From: CAYWPG01 sp964460035
GTDB lineage: Bacteria; Pseudomonadota; Gammaproteobacteria; Nitrococcales; AK92
Direction of reading: 5' to 3'
Length of the DNA: 64,000 nucleotides
Assembly: GCA_964460035.1 (NCBI GenBank)
Contig: CAYWPG010000015.1
Location: forward strand, 9,834-73,833
Shown here: positions 53,370-61,861 of the stretch, in pieces
Layout of the letters: every line of letters starts with the position of its first letter
Position numbering within the stretch: the stretch's first letter is position 1
The notes under the pieces: model-generated
Seen by the model: only the letters and a program-made list of their open reading frames with translations
What the model was told of the DNA's origin: nothing
Database searches by the model: none
Translations under genes and position numbers: made by a program

Positions 53370-54332
53370 CGCCCGCACGATCTCTACCGGCGCCGCGCTC
53401 AGTAGCGGCGCATAAGGCCCACTCGGGAGACTGTGTGCCGTGTGCCGAACATTCTCCAAACGCAGGGCCAAGTCGGCACGCATGCGCTCACGCAATTGGG
53501 GACGAACCCAGTTCAGCCAGTCCATGAAGGCATCTTGCTGCCCCTCCAGCAGCCGGTCGAAGGGCGCGTCCACATCGATATCCGGACAGAAGTACAGCAA
53601 TAACGGCGCAAGCAAGGCCGGCTGCACCGGCTCCGCCGCATCCACCAGGTCGTACAGATCGTCGGCGACCTGATAAGCCTCGCCCAGCTGCACGCCGAAC
53701 TCGAAGGCAACGTCCGCCAGCTCCGGTGTACTGCGCGCCGCGTTGGCGCCTAAACGGGCCGCCGCGCCGAATAGCGCGCCGGTCTTCAGATAGACGATCA
53801 TCGGGTAGAGTTCGCGGCCGCGGCGCTCGTCATCGAACAGCGCAGGCTGCAGGTCGCTCAGATCCAGCGGCTCCTGATAGGCGCCGCTAGCCATGGTGGC
53901 GATGGCCTGCGCCAACGCCGCCCCATCCGCCGGGCTCAACTCCACCATCCGCTGCAGTGCCGTTGCGAAAATGACATCGCCCAGCAGCACCGCTTTGCGG
54001 CCGCCCGATACGGTCCAGAACGCGGGACGGCCTCGGCGCAGCCCATCGCCATCGACCAGGTCGTCGTGGATCAGCGACGCCGCATGCACGCACTCGACGG
54101 CAAGCGCGCGGGGAATGGCATCTTCCCTGGCGCCTCCCAAGGCCTCGCAGAGCAGGCAGACAAGGCAACCGCGCAGCCGCTTGCCGCCTCCCAGCGCCTC
54201 TTCCACAAAGCCACTCTGCCATTGCGGCAGGTGCGGGAAAAACCGGGGCAGCCAACGTGGCAGCTCGCTGTCCAGCTGCGCGCGCGTCCGTTGCCAGTAG
54301 TCTGCGAACTGGGGGAGCGATACCCGCGCCAT
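53355..54332 (-). CDS. Polyprenyl diphosphate synthase-like protein
   Basis: A protein of 325 residues. The FPPS-type fold is visible: GGKRLRGCLVCLLCEALGG, first Asp-rich motif IHDDLVDGDGLRRGRPAFW (DDxxD), KTGALFGAAARLGANAARS and second motif YQVADDLYDLV (DDxxD in degenerate form). It condenses isopentenyl units to a polyprenyl diphosphate of unknown length. The less usual spacing around the motifs and long C-terminal region (PAL LAPLLLYFCPDIDVDAPFDRLLEGQQDAF) suggest a divergent subgroup. Adjacent membrane protein and methyltransferase point to a lipid or quinone product. Confidence 0.78.
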   Translation of the reverse strand: MARVSLPQFADYWQRTRAQLDSELPRWLPRFFPHLPQWQSGFVEEALGGGKRLRGCLVCLLCEALGGAREDAIPRALAVECVHAASLIHDDLVDGDGLRRGRPAFWTVSGGRKAVLLGDVIFATALQRMVELSPADGAALAQAIATMASGAYQEPLDLSDLQPALFDDERRGRELYPMIVYLKTGALFGAAARLGANAARSTPELADVAFEFGVQLGEAYQVADDLYDLVDAAEPVQPALLAPLLLYFCPDIDVDAPFDRLLEGQQDAFMDWLNWVRPQLRERMRADLALRLENVRHTAHSLPSGPYAPLLSAAPVEIVRALSAA

Positions 54333-54335
54333 GCC

Positions 54336-55064
54336 TCAACCAGCCCAACGCCAGACGGCCAAACCGATTCCCAGCAGAATGACGCCGGCACTGAGCGCCT
54401 TGAGAATGGCCTCCAGCGTGTGCATGTGCTCTCGCTCGGCAGCCGTCAGGCGCCCCGGCGTGGCGCGTTTGAGCGCCTTGTACGAACGCGATGCTTTGAT
54501 CTCCACCAGACTCAACAGTCCCATGGCGGCAGCGAGCAGCACGGCCGCCGGCGAGATGGCGTTGGTCTGCAGCACATAACCCGCCAGGACCGGCAAGCTG
54601 CCCCAGGAGATGGCGAACCAGCCATCGGTATGGAACCGGCCGCCGAACCATTCCAGGTTATAGGCCAGCAGAAAAAACCCTTCGAGAAGGGCGATTGGCC
54701 ACAACAGCGGCGCGCGAAAGAGCATGTAGTACACGCCTATGGCATAGGCCAGCCCAACCGAAACGATAGCCAGCAGCCAGAGCTGCGGCCGCGGGAGAGT
54801 ATCTCCCCAGGGTTTTTGGCGCCGGCTGCCCAATGCGTCCAGCGCGTGCGCCCCTATGCCGAGAGCCAGAAAGTAGATAACGAGGATTGCCGCTACCCGG
54901 CCCCAGAGTATCGTTTCGGCCAGCATAGAGCCGATCAGGGTATAGGCCAGCACCATGCCGGTGTAAGGCAGGAACAGCAGCCCCACGGCAGCACGAAATC
55001 GGCGGGAGCCGAAGCGGGGAACGAACCACTCCTCCAGGCGATCGCGCTGCTCTTCCAACTCCAT
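54336..55064 (-). CDS. Polytopic membrane protein, possibly UbiA-like prenyltransferase
   Basis: A protein of 242 residues with about seven helices. IGAHALDALGSRRQKPWGDTLPRP resembles the first Asp-rich motif of UbiA-type prenyltransferases in a degenerate form, and the AYNLEWFGGRFHTDGWFAISWG stretch is also reminiscent of that superfamily; the second Asp motif is not obvious. It is 3 bp before the polyprenyl synthase gene on the same strand, so cotranscription is likely. I infer an aromatic or lipid prenyl-transfer or related step; alternative: unrelated membrane protein. Confidence 0.5.
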   Translation of the reverse strand: MELEEQRDRLEEWFVPRFGSRRFRAAVGLLFLPYTGMVLAYTLIGSMLAETILWGRVAAILVIYFLALGIGAHALDALGSRRQKPWGDTLPRPQLWLLAIVSVGLAYAIGVYYMLFRAPLLWPIALLEGFFLLAYNLEWFGGRFHTDGWFAISWGSLPVLAGYVLQTNAISPAAVLLAAAMGLLSLVEIKASRSYKALKRATPGRLTAAEREHMHTLEAILKALSAGVILLGIGLAVWRWAG

Positions 55065-55249
55065 CGGACCCTCCAGACGAGGACGCCGGGGATGACGCTA
55101 TTGCGCTACCGTGCGGGTGTACGGCCGTTGAGCGGCGTCTGGCACGCAATCGCTCGAAACGAACCGCTCAGCAAGGGGTGGGGCCAAGTCGCGGAACCTT
55201 CAACAACACCCCAGCGGGTCCCTTCCGCGGCGAACGCCAGCCATGCTCA

Positions 55250-55600
55250 TCATGGCTGCGCCGTGCACTTGAGCGGCGCCCGGCGACCGACCTGCACGGA
55301 CAGCTCATCGCCCTTGCCGCGTACGCTGTACGGGCCGCTGCCGTACGCGAAGCCGGATCCCGACGGCTGCTGCTGCAGTTCGATGGACCGGCCTTCATAC
55401 ACCAGAACGGCCGTCCCCCGCTCGGGGAAGAAATGCATCGTCAGCCGTACTCCCGCCTCGCACACGAACGGTACATGAAGCACCCGCTCCGGCTCGGGAG
55501 CCTGCTTCGAAGCGGCGCACCCGAGCATTGCGACAGCGGACAGCGACAAGGCGATCAGGCCGCTACGGCGAGACTTCAGCTGCCTGCCGGAACCAGCCAT
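55250..55600 (-). CDS. C-type lysozyme inhibitor lipoprotein, MliC-like
   Basis: A protein of 116 residues. Signal with lipobox LSAVAMLGC (Cys about 28), then the small MliC beta-barrel: HVPFVCEAGVRLTMHFFPERGTAVLVYEGRSIELQQQPSGSGFAYGSG. The paired Cys (FVCEAG and LKCTAQ) form the conserved disulfide. It protects peptidoglycan against host or environmental lysozyme. Its ATG lies just before the DUF1801 gene's stop region. Confidence 0.88.
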   Translation of the reverse strand: MAGSGRQLKSRRSGLIALSLSAVAMLGCAASKQAPEPERVLHVPFVCEAGVRLTMHFFPERGTAVLVYEGRSIELQQQPSGSGFAYGSGPYSVRGKGDELSVQVGRRAPLKCTAQP

Positions 55601-55603
55601 GGC

Positions 55604-56044
55604 CTAGAACAGCCGATCCCCGGGCAGCGCCGATGCCTGCCTGATCCAGCTCGCTATAAGCTCCTCATCGAGCCGATCGTCTTCGTGGATGTGGTAGTAG
55701 CGCGTGTTGGCGTCTTTGGACGCTACCGGCGGTAGCGGCCGCAACGACGCGCCGTTGAGAAAAGCCACCTTGACGTACTTGGTCATACAATGAAAGGCAA
55801 GAAACCAGCCCTGGCCTTCGATGCCGTAGAAGGGCGTATTCCACCGCACGGCCTTACGCACCTGGGGCACGGTTTGCACTATGAGCTGGTCCAGGCGGCG
55901 GCCTACATCATGCTTCCAGCTCGGCATGGCTTCGATATAGGCCTGCACGGGAACATCGCCGTCACCCTTGGCAATCTGCGGATTGCCTCCCGAAAGCAGC
56001 CTGGGCGCAGCGCTCGCCTGGCGCGCGGTGTCATCCTTTGTCAT
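55604..56044 (-). CDS. DUF1801/YdhG-like protein
   Basis: A protein of 146 residues from ATG 56044 (AGGAG eight bases upstream). VQAYIEAMPSWKHDVGRRLDQLIVQTVPQVRKAVRWNTPFYGIEGQGWFLAFHCMTKYVKVAFLNGASL and the final DDRLDEELIASWIRQA match the family. Function is unknown. It lies 3 bp before mliC on the same strand and probably shares its transcript. Confidence 0.83.
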   Translation of the reverse strand: MTKDDTARQASAAPRLLSGGNPQIAKGDGDVPVQAYIEAMPSWKHDVGRRLDQLIVQTVPQVRKAVRWNTPFYGIEGQGWFLAFHCMTKYVKVAFLNGASLRPLPPVASKDANTRYYHIHEDDRLDEELIASWIRQASALPGDRLF

Positions 56045-56154
56045 CCGCATGACTCCTGTGATGGGAACGACCACGGCCGGCCCCGCACAGCGGCCTGGCC
56101 CGCGTTAGCTGCTTCCGCGACGACCGGCGCTACGACCGCACCACAGCTAACGTC

Positions 56155-56583
56155 TTACGCATCCTCGGGCGGCAGGAGATGGGGATTCCACACCACCTCC
56201 CAGAGATGGCCATCGGGATCCTCAAAATAGCCTGCGTAACCACCCCAGAACGTGTCTTGCGCCGGCTTCACTATGGTCGCGCCGGCCCGCGCGGCCTCTT
56301 GCATCACCGCATCCACTTCCGCGCGGGAGGAAACGTTATAGCCCAGGGTGAACTCGGTGGGATTCGGGCTGCCAAGCGCCAGGCCCGTGTCGTGAGCGAT
56401 GCTCCGGCGAGGCCAGAGAGCGAGCTTCAAGCCCGCCTGCAAATCGAAAAAGGCCACCGCACCGTGCTCGAACTCCTGGCCGACGATCCCTTCCGATTTA
56501 AGTCCTAGGCTGTGACGATAAAAGCGGAAGGCGCGCTCCAAGTCGTCGACACCCAGTGTTATCACCGTGACATGAGCTTTCAC
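56155..56583 (-). CDS. VOC/glyoxalase-family protein, copy 1
   Basis: A protein of 142 residues. Two beta-alpha-beta-beta-beta modules: VTVITLGVDDLERAFRFYRHSLGLKSEG, then EVDAVMQEAARAGATIVKPAQDTFWGGYAGYFEDPDGHLWEVVWNP. The DPDGHLWEV ending carries the metal-binding His/Glu. Substrate unknown; the clustering with DUF1579/DUF1801 and another VOC protein suggests a detoxification or stress set. Confidence 0.88.
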   Translation of the reverse strand: MKAHVTVITLGVDDLERAFRFYRHSLGLKSEGIVGQEFEHGAVAFFDLQAGLKLALWPRRSIAHDTGLALGSPNPTEFTLGYNVSSRAEVDAVMQEAARAGATIVKPAQDTFWGGYAGYFEDPDGHLWEVVWNPHLLPPEDA

Positions 56584-56698
56584 AACGATTCGCTCCGCGA
56601 GTGTAATGTTCGAACTCGATCCTGCCCGCGCCGCATAGCCGCCAGTTTCGTTGCTGTCTTGATACGCTACAGTAACGGCGCCGCTCGCAACAACGCTT

Positions 56699-57147
56699 TT
56701 ATTCGGCCTTGCGCAGGGTGACCGTCACCCAACACTGCCAGGCAGCGTTCTTGCGCGGCTGCCGCTCCCAGGCGCCCGCAAATACTTTGCCGTCATCGCG
56801 AAAATCGCCGGCAAAGCTGCCCCCTCGCCGATGAAACGCCACCCGTCCGCCGTTAAGCGGCCCTGCATCGCCGTTTCGTTGCCAACGCTGTCGAAAGAGC
56901 GCGCGAAATGAGCATCGGTTTCCCGGCTGTAGCCCATGACCTCCAGGCCTCGAAGCTCGCCATCGGGCACATTCGCCTCGAACCAATGCAGCAAGAAGTG
57001 CCCGCCGGCCAGCCACTCATAGGTATCCACCGCTTTGAATTTGGCGGGCGGCGCTGCCGCAGTAGCTGCGACTTCGCCTTCGGTATTCCAGACGCCCACG
57101 AATGCCTCCAGCCGCTCGAGCTCCAATGTAGCTGCCTGTTGCTTCAT
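56699..57147 (-). pseudogene. DUF1579-family protein gene with a frameshift
   Basis: From ATG 57147 the frame encodes a DUF1579-like protein (LERLEAFVGVWNTEGEV, VDTYEWLAGGHFLLHWFEANV, GLEVMGYSRETDAHFARSFDSVGNE). After WRFIGEG it leaves the family, while the next frame continues it (SFAGDFRDDGKVFAGAWERQPRKNAAWQCWVTVTLRK, ending at 56699). The shift falls at a run of five G (minus strand, about 56820-56826). It is either a sequencing error or a real broken gene. As read, the translated product would end abnormally at 56725. Confidence 0.8.
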
Positions 57148-57219
57148 GGTCGGTGCTCTCGCATACGCCGAACATTCAAGCTCAGGGACTGGAATGCTTT
57201 GGCAAACCACGCTCCATGC

Positions 57220-57624
57220 TCACTGAGCGATCGCGTCGTAGCCTCGGCCCTGGAACTCGATAAAGCAGAACCCATGCCCGAACGGATCCACCATCAGCGC
57301 ATGCTTGCCCCACTCGTAAACCGTCACCGGCTTTTCCAGCTGCGCCCCCGCTGAGACCGCTTTCTCAACGGCGGCCTCGATGTCCGGGACAATGATGTCC
57401 AAGTGAATGGGCGTCCAATGGCGTTCATAGCTGCGGCGCTGGGAAGTCGTAGCTGCGGCAGGGGTACCGGACGCTTTGAGCAGAAGATGTATCGGTGTCG
57501 GACCGCCTAGCATCTCCACGCCGAACGAGCCGAAGCGACGGCCCACGGTCAGTGCAAACACCGAGCTATAGAAGCTAATCGCCTTATCAAGGTCATCCAC
57601 ATCCAAGTTGACGAGAAAGTTCAT
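57220..57624 (-). CDS. VOC/glyoxalase-family protein, copy 2
   Basis: A protein of 134 residues from ATG 57624. NFLVNLDVDDLDKAISFYSSVF and HWTPIHLDIIVPDIEAAVEKAVSAGAQLEKPVTVYEWGKHALMVDPFGHGFCFIEF form the two modules; His and Glu positions are conserved. Function unknown. It lies 72 bp before the DUF1579 gene on the same strand. The two VOC proteins are not close copies of each other. Confidence 0.88.
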   Translation of the reverse strand: MNFLVNLDVDDLDKAISFYSSVFALTVGRRFGSFGVEMLGGPTPIHLLLKASGTPAAATTSQRRSYERHWTPIHLDIIVPDIEAAVEKAVSAGAQLEKPVTVYEWGKHALMVDPFGHGFCFIEFQGRGYDAIAQ

Positions 57625-57932
57625 AGGCGCCGTTCCTGTGCGGCCCAACTCGGGGCTAAATGCTTAGCGTTACTCACGAACTATTCGGTACGCTCGCGGC
57701 CAAAGCCAACCTGCCGGGCGGAGCGCAGGTTGCTGCGACAGGTGTCGACCGCGACGCTCCGCGCAGCCCCATGAGTGCTGACCGTTATGCTCCCATAGAG
57801 GGTCGGGCCGCATGCCAAGCACCGCAACGGCTCTATTGACGTAGCCCGCCAAAACACAGCAGGATCGGCCCTCCCGAGCGCGAGCCCGAAGCGGGCGATG
57901 GTCGCTACCGGTTCCCTGCGTAGAGAGAATCG

Positions 57933-58898
57933 ATGAACAAGCAACACCTGGAGCGCTACCAGGTAGGGCTCTACTTGGCAGCGATAGGGATTGGGCTCGG
58001 CCTGGGGGGCGAGCTCTCCGAGCTGAGCGGCTTGTTCGAGCTGCTTCTCTGGCCCACGCTGGCGCTATTGCTTTTCGCGACCTTCGCCCAGGTGCCGCTC
58101 GCGCGTGTGCCCAGCGCCTTGCGGGACACGCGCTTCATCGCCGCCGCGCTCTTAGGGAACTTCGTCCTGCTGCCCTTGTTCGTGGGAGGGCTGCTCCAAC
58201 TGCTGCCACCGGCGCTGCCAATGCGCCTGGGCGTGCTGCTCGTGCTGCTGGTACCGTGCACCGATTGGTTCATCACCTTCACCCAGCTCGGGCGGGGCGA
58301 CGTTGAGCGCGCCATCGTCGTGACGCCGCTGAATCTGCTCCTGCAGCTCGCGCTGCTGCCGCTCTATCTGTGGCTGTTCCTGGGCGAGGAGCTGGGGGTG
58401 GCGTTCGATACAGCCCCTATGGCGGGCGCTGTCGTCGGCACGGTGCTGCTGCCGCTGCTGCTGGCCCTGATCGTACAGCGGGCGGCCGCTGCGCGCCCGC
58501 AGGCCCAGCTGTGGCTGGATAGGCTCAGCTGGTGCCCCGTTCCGCTGCTTGCGCTGGCGGTGTTCCTGATTGCCGCCTCGCAAATCCATGTGGTGCGCGA
58601 GGCCCTGCCGGAGCTTGGCCTGGTGGCGCTGGCATTCGCCGGCTTCTTGATAGGCAGCGCGGTGCTGGGGTGGTCGCTGACCCGGTTGTTCGCCCTGGCG
58701 CCGGCAGCAGGGCGCACGCTGACGTTCAGCCTGGGGACGCGCAACTCGTTCATGGTCTTGCCCGTAGCGCTGGCACTGCCTGCGGGCTTGGACATTGCCG
58801 CCGTAGTGATCGTGCTGCAATCCCTGATCGAGCTGTTCGGTATGACCCTATACCTTTACGGGGTCCCCCGCTGGCTGATCCCCGAGCCGGCGGGGTAA
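57933..58898 (+). CDS. ACR3-like arsenite/bile-acid:sodium symporter-family permease
   Basis: A protein of 321 residues with about ten helices. WPTLALLLFATFAQVPLARVPSALRD and LLVLLVPCTDWFITFTQLGRGD carry the Cys in the conserved VPCTDW motif of ACR3 arsenite exporters; TFSLGTRNSFMVLPVALALP is a further family block. Members extrude arsenite or antimonite. No ars regulator or reductase is nearby, so the arsenic role is unconfirmed. The start is ATG 57933, about 280 bp after the VOC gene. Confidence 0.8.
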   Translation: MNKQHLERYQVGLYLAAIGIGLGLGGELSELSGLFELLLWPTLALLLFATFAQVPLARVPSALRDTRFIAAALLGNFVLLPLFVGGLLQLLPPALPMRLGVLLVLLVPCTDWFITFTQLGRGDVERAIVVTPLNLLLQLALLPLYLWLFLGEELGVAFDTAPMAGAVVGTVLLPLLLALIVQRAAAARPQAQLWLDRLSWCPVPLLALAVFLIAASQIHVVREALPELGLVALAFAGFLIGSAVLGWSLTRLFALAPAAGRTLTFSLGTRNSFMVLPVALALPAGLDIAAVVIVLQSLIELFGMTLYLYGVPRWLIPEPAG

Positions 58899-58965
58899 GG
58901 CGGCCCCCGGCACGGCTCCCTAGCAAAGGAACTTGCGCTTCGAGCAACTCGGCTTCGCCCGCCGC

Positions 58966-60888
58966 TCAAGCGAGTCGGAACTGGCCTGCCAGATCCTGCA
59001 GCTGTTTGGCCAAGCGGGCCAGTTCGCGGCTCTGAGCAGAAGTCTCGTCGGCATTCGCCGCGCTGTAGTCGGCAGCGGAACTGATATTGGCGATATTGTG
59101 GTTAATCTCCTCGGCCACGGCGCTCTGCTCTTCCGCGGCGCGGGCGATCAGGCTGTTCAGCTCATTGATAGAGTCCACCGCCCTGGTGATCGAGGCTAGC
59201 GAATCACCCGCTAGTGCGGCCTGCTGCACGCTGCGCTCAGCGCTGTGCAGGCTCTCCTGCATTGCAGCCACCGCCTGATGAGTGCGCCCCTGAATGCGAC
59301 TGACCATATCGTGGATTTCCGAAGCCGACTGCTGGACCTGGTTGGCAAGCGTCCGCACCTCCTCGGCGACTACCGCGAAGCCGCGGCCTTGCTCGCCGGC
59401 GCGCGCCGCTTCGATGGCGGCGTTGAGCGCCAACAGGTTGGTCTGCTCGGCAATTCCGCGAATGACCTCTATGACCTTGCCGATTTCCGCACTGTCGCCC
59501 TCCAGCGCTGCGATCACCGCCGAAGCCTCTTGCAGCTCCTTGCTGAGCACGCCGATGCTCTCTATGGCCTCTCCCACCACACGCGCGCCGTGGTCCGCTT
59601 CGGCATCAGCCCGCTGCGCGGCTTCGGCGGCTCCCGCGGCATTCGCCGCTACCTCCTGTACCGTAGCGGCCATCTGATGCATCGCGGTTGCAACCTGATT
59701 GGTTTCCTGCTGCTGGTTTCTCACGCTCTCGCTCGCACGCGCGGCGATAGCGGCCATGCTGTCAGCCGCCACGGCAAGCTGGCGCGAGGAGGCGTGAACT
59801 TGCTGAAAGGCCGCGAGAATGCTGGCGACCAGCTCGTCGAAGGCCATGCCCAACTGGCCGATCTCGTCCTGGCCGCGCACCTCGGTGCGTATGGCCAGAT
59901 TCTTATCGCGCCGAATCCGCTCGGCGACCTGGTGCAGCAGGAGAATGCGGCCGGTAAGACGACGGAGCGCGAGGACCAGCACCAGGCCAATGGCGACGCC
60001 TATAGCCGCCAAGCTCAGCGCTATGTAGAGCGAAGTGCGGGCGACAAGAGCGTTGACCTCGGCAGTGGAATAGGCCGTGACAATCTGATAGCTCCAGGGC
60101 GCGAACTCGGTCCGGCGCACCACCCAATCCGCCTCTTCCCCAGCCAGAATGGCCGCGACACGCTCCGGCGCCACATGCTGTGAGTGCATCCGAACATTGC
60201 CTCGGCCGTCCAGCAGCGCGACGAAGCCTCGCTCCATGATGCGCGCATTGCTGACCACTTCGGCCAAAACCTGCAGATCAGCGGAATACCCCACATACCA
60301 AATCCCGATGACTTCGCCCGACAAATCCCGTATCGGCTCGTACCCGGTCAGAAACGGATTGCCCAGAATGTCCACCTGCCCGTAATAGGCCTCGCCCCGG
60401 CGGATCTTCGCAATCGCGGCCCCGGTCGGATCGAGGACGGTGCCGACGGCCCGCTCTCCATCCGCGCGCGTGACGTTGGTGGCGATACGGACGAACTGGT
60501 CCCCGTTGCGGGAGAACAGCGTCGCCGTCCCGCCCATGATCGCCGTCACTCCATCCACTAGCTGGAAGCGGTTGGCCTGCGGCTCGCCTCCCAGCAGAAG
60601 ATCGCGCGCGGACCGCCCGCCAACCTGGACCGGCTCGCCCAGGGTCGCTGCCCCCTTGCTCCTGCCCCGCTCCATGAGCAGCCGCATACTGTTTCGTACC
60701 CGCTCGCCCATGATGCTGTCGGTTACCGCGAGCAGGTTGCTCACCTGCCCTGCCAAAGCGTCGGCGAACTGCTCGGCCATACGCGGAATTCGCTGCTGCT
60801 GGTAGACGCTGCCGGCGAAAACCGCAAGCAGGGCAGCCAATGCCATAACAAACGCAACAACAATAACGATTCGTCTTTGCAGTGACAT
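58966..60888 (-). CDS. Methyl-accepting chemotaxis protein with Cache ligand domain
   Basis: A protein of 640 residues from ATG 60888. Membrane helix (about 10-30), an extracellular Cache-type domain (about 40-270; YGQVDILGNPFLTGYEPIRDLSGEVIGIWYVGYSADL), second helix, HAMP (about 310-365) and a long coiled coil signalling domain ending at RLA, with the hairpin tip EQTNLLALNAAIEAARAGEQGRGFAVVAEEVRTLANQVQQSASEI. It reports a small ligand to CheA/CheW. No C-terminal CheR tether pentapeptide is seen. Confidence 0.93.
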   Translation of the reverse strand: MSLQRRIVIVVAFVMALAALLAVFAGSVYQQQRIPRMAEQFADALAGQVSNLLAVTDSIMGERVRNSMRLLMERGRSKGAATLGEPVQVGGRSARDLLLGGEPQANRFQLVDGVTAIMGGTATLFSRNGDQFVRIATNVTRADGERAVGTVLDPTGAAIAKIRRGEAYYGQVDILGNPFLTGYEPIRDLSGEVIGIWYVGYSADLQVLAEVVSNARIMERGFVALLDGRGNVRMHSQHVAPERVAAILAGEEADWVVRRTEFAPWSYQIVTAYSTAEVNALVARTSLYIALSLAAIGVAIGLVLVLALRRLTGRILLLHQVAERIRRDKNLAIRTEVRGQDEIGQLGMAFDELVASILAAFQQVHASSRQLAVAADSMAAIAARASESVRNQQQETNQVATAMHQMAATVQEVAANAAGAAEAAQRADAEADHGARVVGEAIESIGVLSKELQEASAVIAALEGDSAEIGKVIEVIRGIAEQTNLLALNAAIEAARAGEQGRGFAVVAEEVRTLANQVQQSASEIHDMVSRIQGRTHQAVAAMQESLHSAERSVQQAALAGDSLASITRAVDSINELNSLIARAAEEQSAVAEEINHNIANISSAADYSAANADETSAQSRELARLAKQLQDLAGQFRLA

Positions 60889-61069
60889 CGATAGTACTTT
60901 CGGTAGGCCGAAGCCTGATTGAAGCCCCCCGAATACCGGGCACAACACCCGGTATTTCGGGCACCGACACCATTAGGGCCCGCCGACAAGCGCGGGAAAG
61001 CGCCGCTAGCACCGCTCCTTTAGTCCGAACGGCTCATCGCGGCGGTGCCCTGAATTTGGTCCAATGCGC

Positions 61070-61083
61070 GCTGGTATACCAGC
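61070..61083. promoter_or_regulatory. Perfect 14-bp palindrome upstream of the VPLPA-CTERM gene
   Basis: GCTGGTATACCAGC is exact and has the TGGTATACCA core of FadR-subfamily GntR operators. It lies 53 bp before the ATG of the surface protein gene. No GntR gene is in the window, so the regulator is unknown. Confidence 0.4.
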
Positions 61084-61135
61084 TTCGTGTATTTGAGCTC
61101 TTGACAAGTGACAAGCTAGCGCGGGGGGGCGCGAC

Positions 61136-61747
61136 ATGACACAACGTTTCAAAGCGGGCCTCTTGGCCCTGGTACTCGGCCTTGTGTCGATCGGTGCCCA
61201 GGCATCCACGATCGACTTTGTACTAGGCAACAACTCGAGCGTCACGCCGACGGTCACTTCGGGCGGCCTTAAGCTCAGCGCTCGTCTGTTCGATTTCGGC
61301 GGCGACAGCTTCTCGCTGGAGATCGGCGAATCGCGCACGTTCAACTTCTTCAGCCTTTATGTCGGCTGCAATAACCCGATTGGGTGCGTCGGCACGGGCA
61401 CCATCGAAGCGAGCCTGGACTTCCTGCTCCCGGAAAGCAGTGCTGACGGTTCCGGTTCCGGCTGGGGCAAGTCTCTGTTCTTCGGAATTCTGGATATGGG
61501 CAGCTTCACCTGGACCACGCAGCCGGGAATCATCACCACGGATCTGGGCACCTTCAGCGTAGTGTTCAGCAACCTGTCTGGCATTAGCATCTTTTGCGAG
61601 CACGTAATCACCGCTACCGTCACTGCCCTGGCAGCGCCGGCTCCGGTGCCGCTACCGGCTGCCGCTTGGCTGTTCCTCTCCGGACTGCTGGGCGTAGGCG
61701 GACTGAAGAAGCTGCGTCAGCGTCGTCAAGAAGCCGTCGCGGCGTAA
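61136..61747 (+). CDS. VPLPA-CTERM/PEP-CTERM-like exported surface protein
   Basis: A protein of 203 residues. A Sec signal (MTQRFKAGLLALVLGLVSIGAQAS) is followed by a Gly/Ser-rich beta-type mature domain with two Cys pairs (YVGCNNPIGCVG; SIFCEHV). The C-terminus is a sorting tail: VPLPAAAWLFLSGLLGVGG, then basic KKLRQRRQ. This is the VPLPA-CTERM signal, recognised by exosortases in Gram-negatives. GCGGGGGGGCG upstream of the ATG is a usable ribosome-binding site. The partner exosortase is not in the window. Confidence 0.88.
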   Translation: MTQRFKAGLLALVLGLVSIGAQASTIDFVLGNNSSVTPTVTSGGLKLSARLFDFGGDSFSLEIGESRTFNFFSLYVGCNNPIGCVGTGTIEASLDFLLPESSADGSGSGWGKSLFFGILDMGSFTWTTQPGIITTDLGTFSVVFSNLSGISIFCEHVITATVTALAAPAPVPLPAAAWLFLSGLLGVGGLKKLRQRRQEAVAA

Positions 61748-61763
61748 GCCGAAATACGCTGAG

Positions 61764-61795
61764 AACGCCGGGTCTAATTGGCCCGGCGTTTTTTT
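61764..61795 (+). terminator. Rho-independent terminator after the VPLPA-CTERM gene
   Basis: AACGCCGGG pairs with CCCGGCGTT (9-bp stem, loop TCTAATTGG), followed by a run of T. This is a textbook intrinsic terminator 17 bp after the stop codon. Confidence 0.93.
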
Positions 61796-61861
61796 GTTGC
61801 GGCAAGACATGAGCCAAGGGGCGTTACAGCCGCATCGCCGGCACTAGGCCGTTATCGGCAC

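Noticed and set aside
55075..55249. Short frames between the UbiA-like and MliC genes
   Set aside because: No ribosome-binding site, conserved feature or hydrophobic pattern; probably untranslated.
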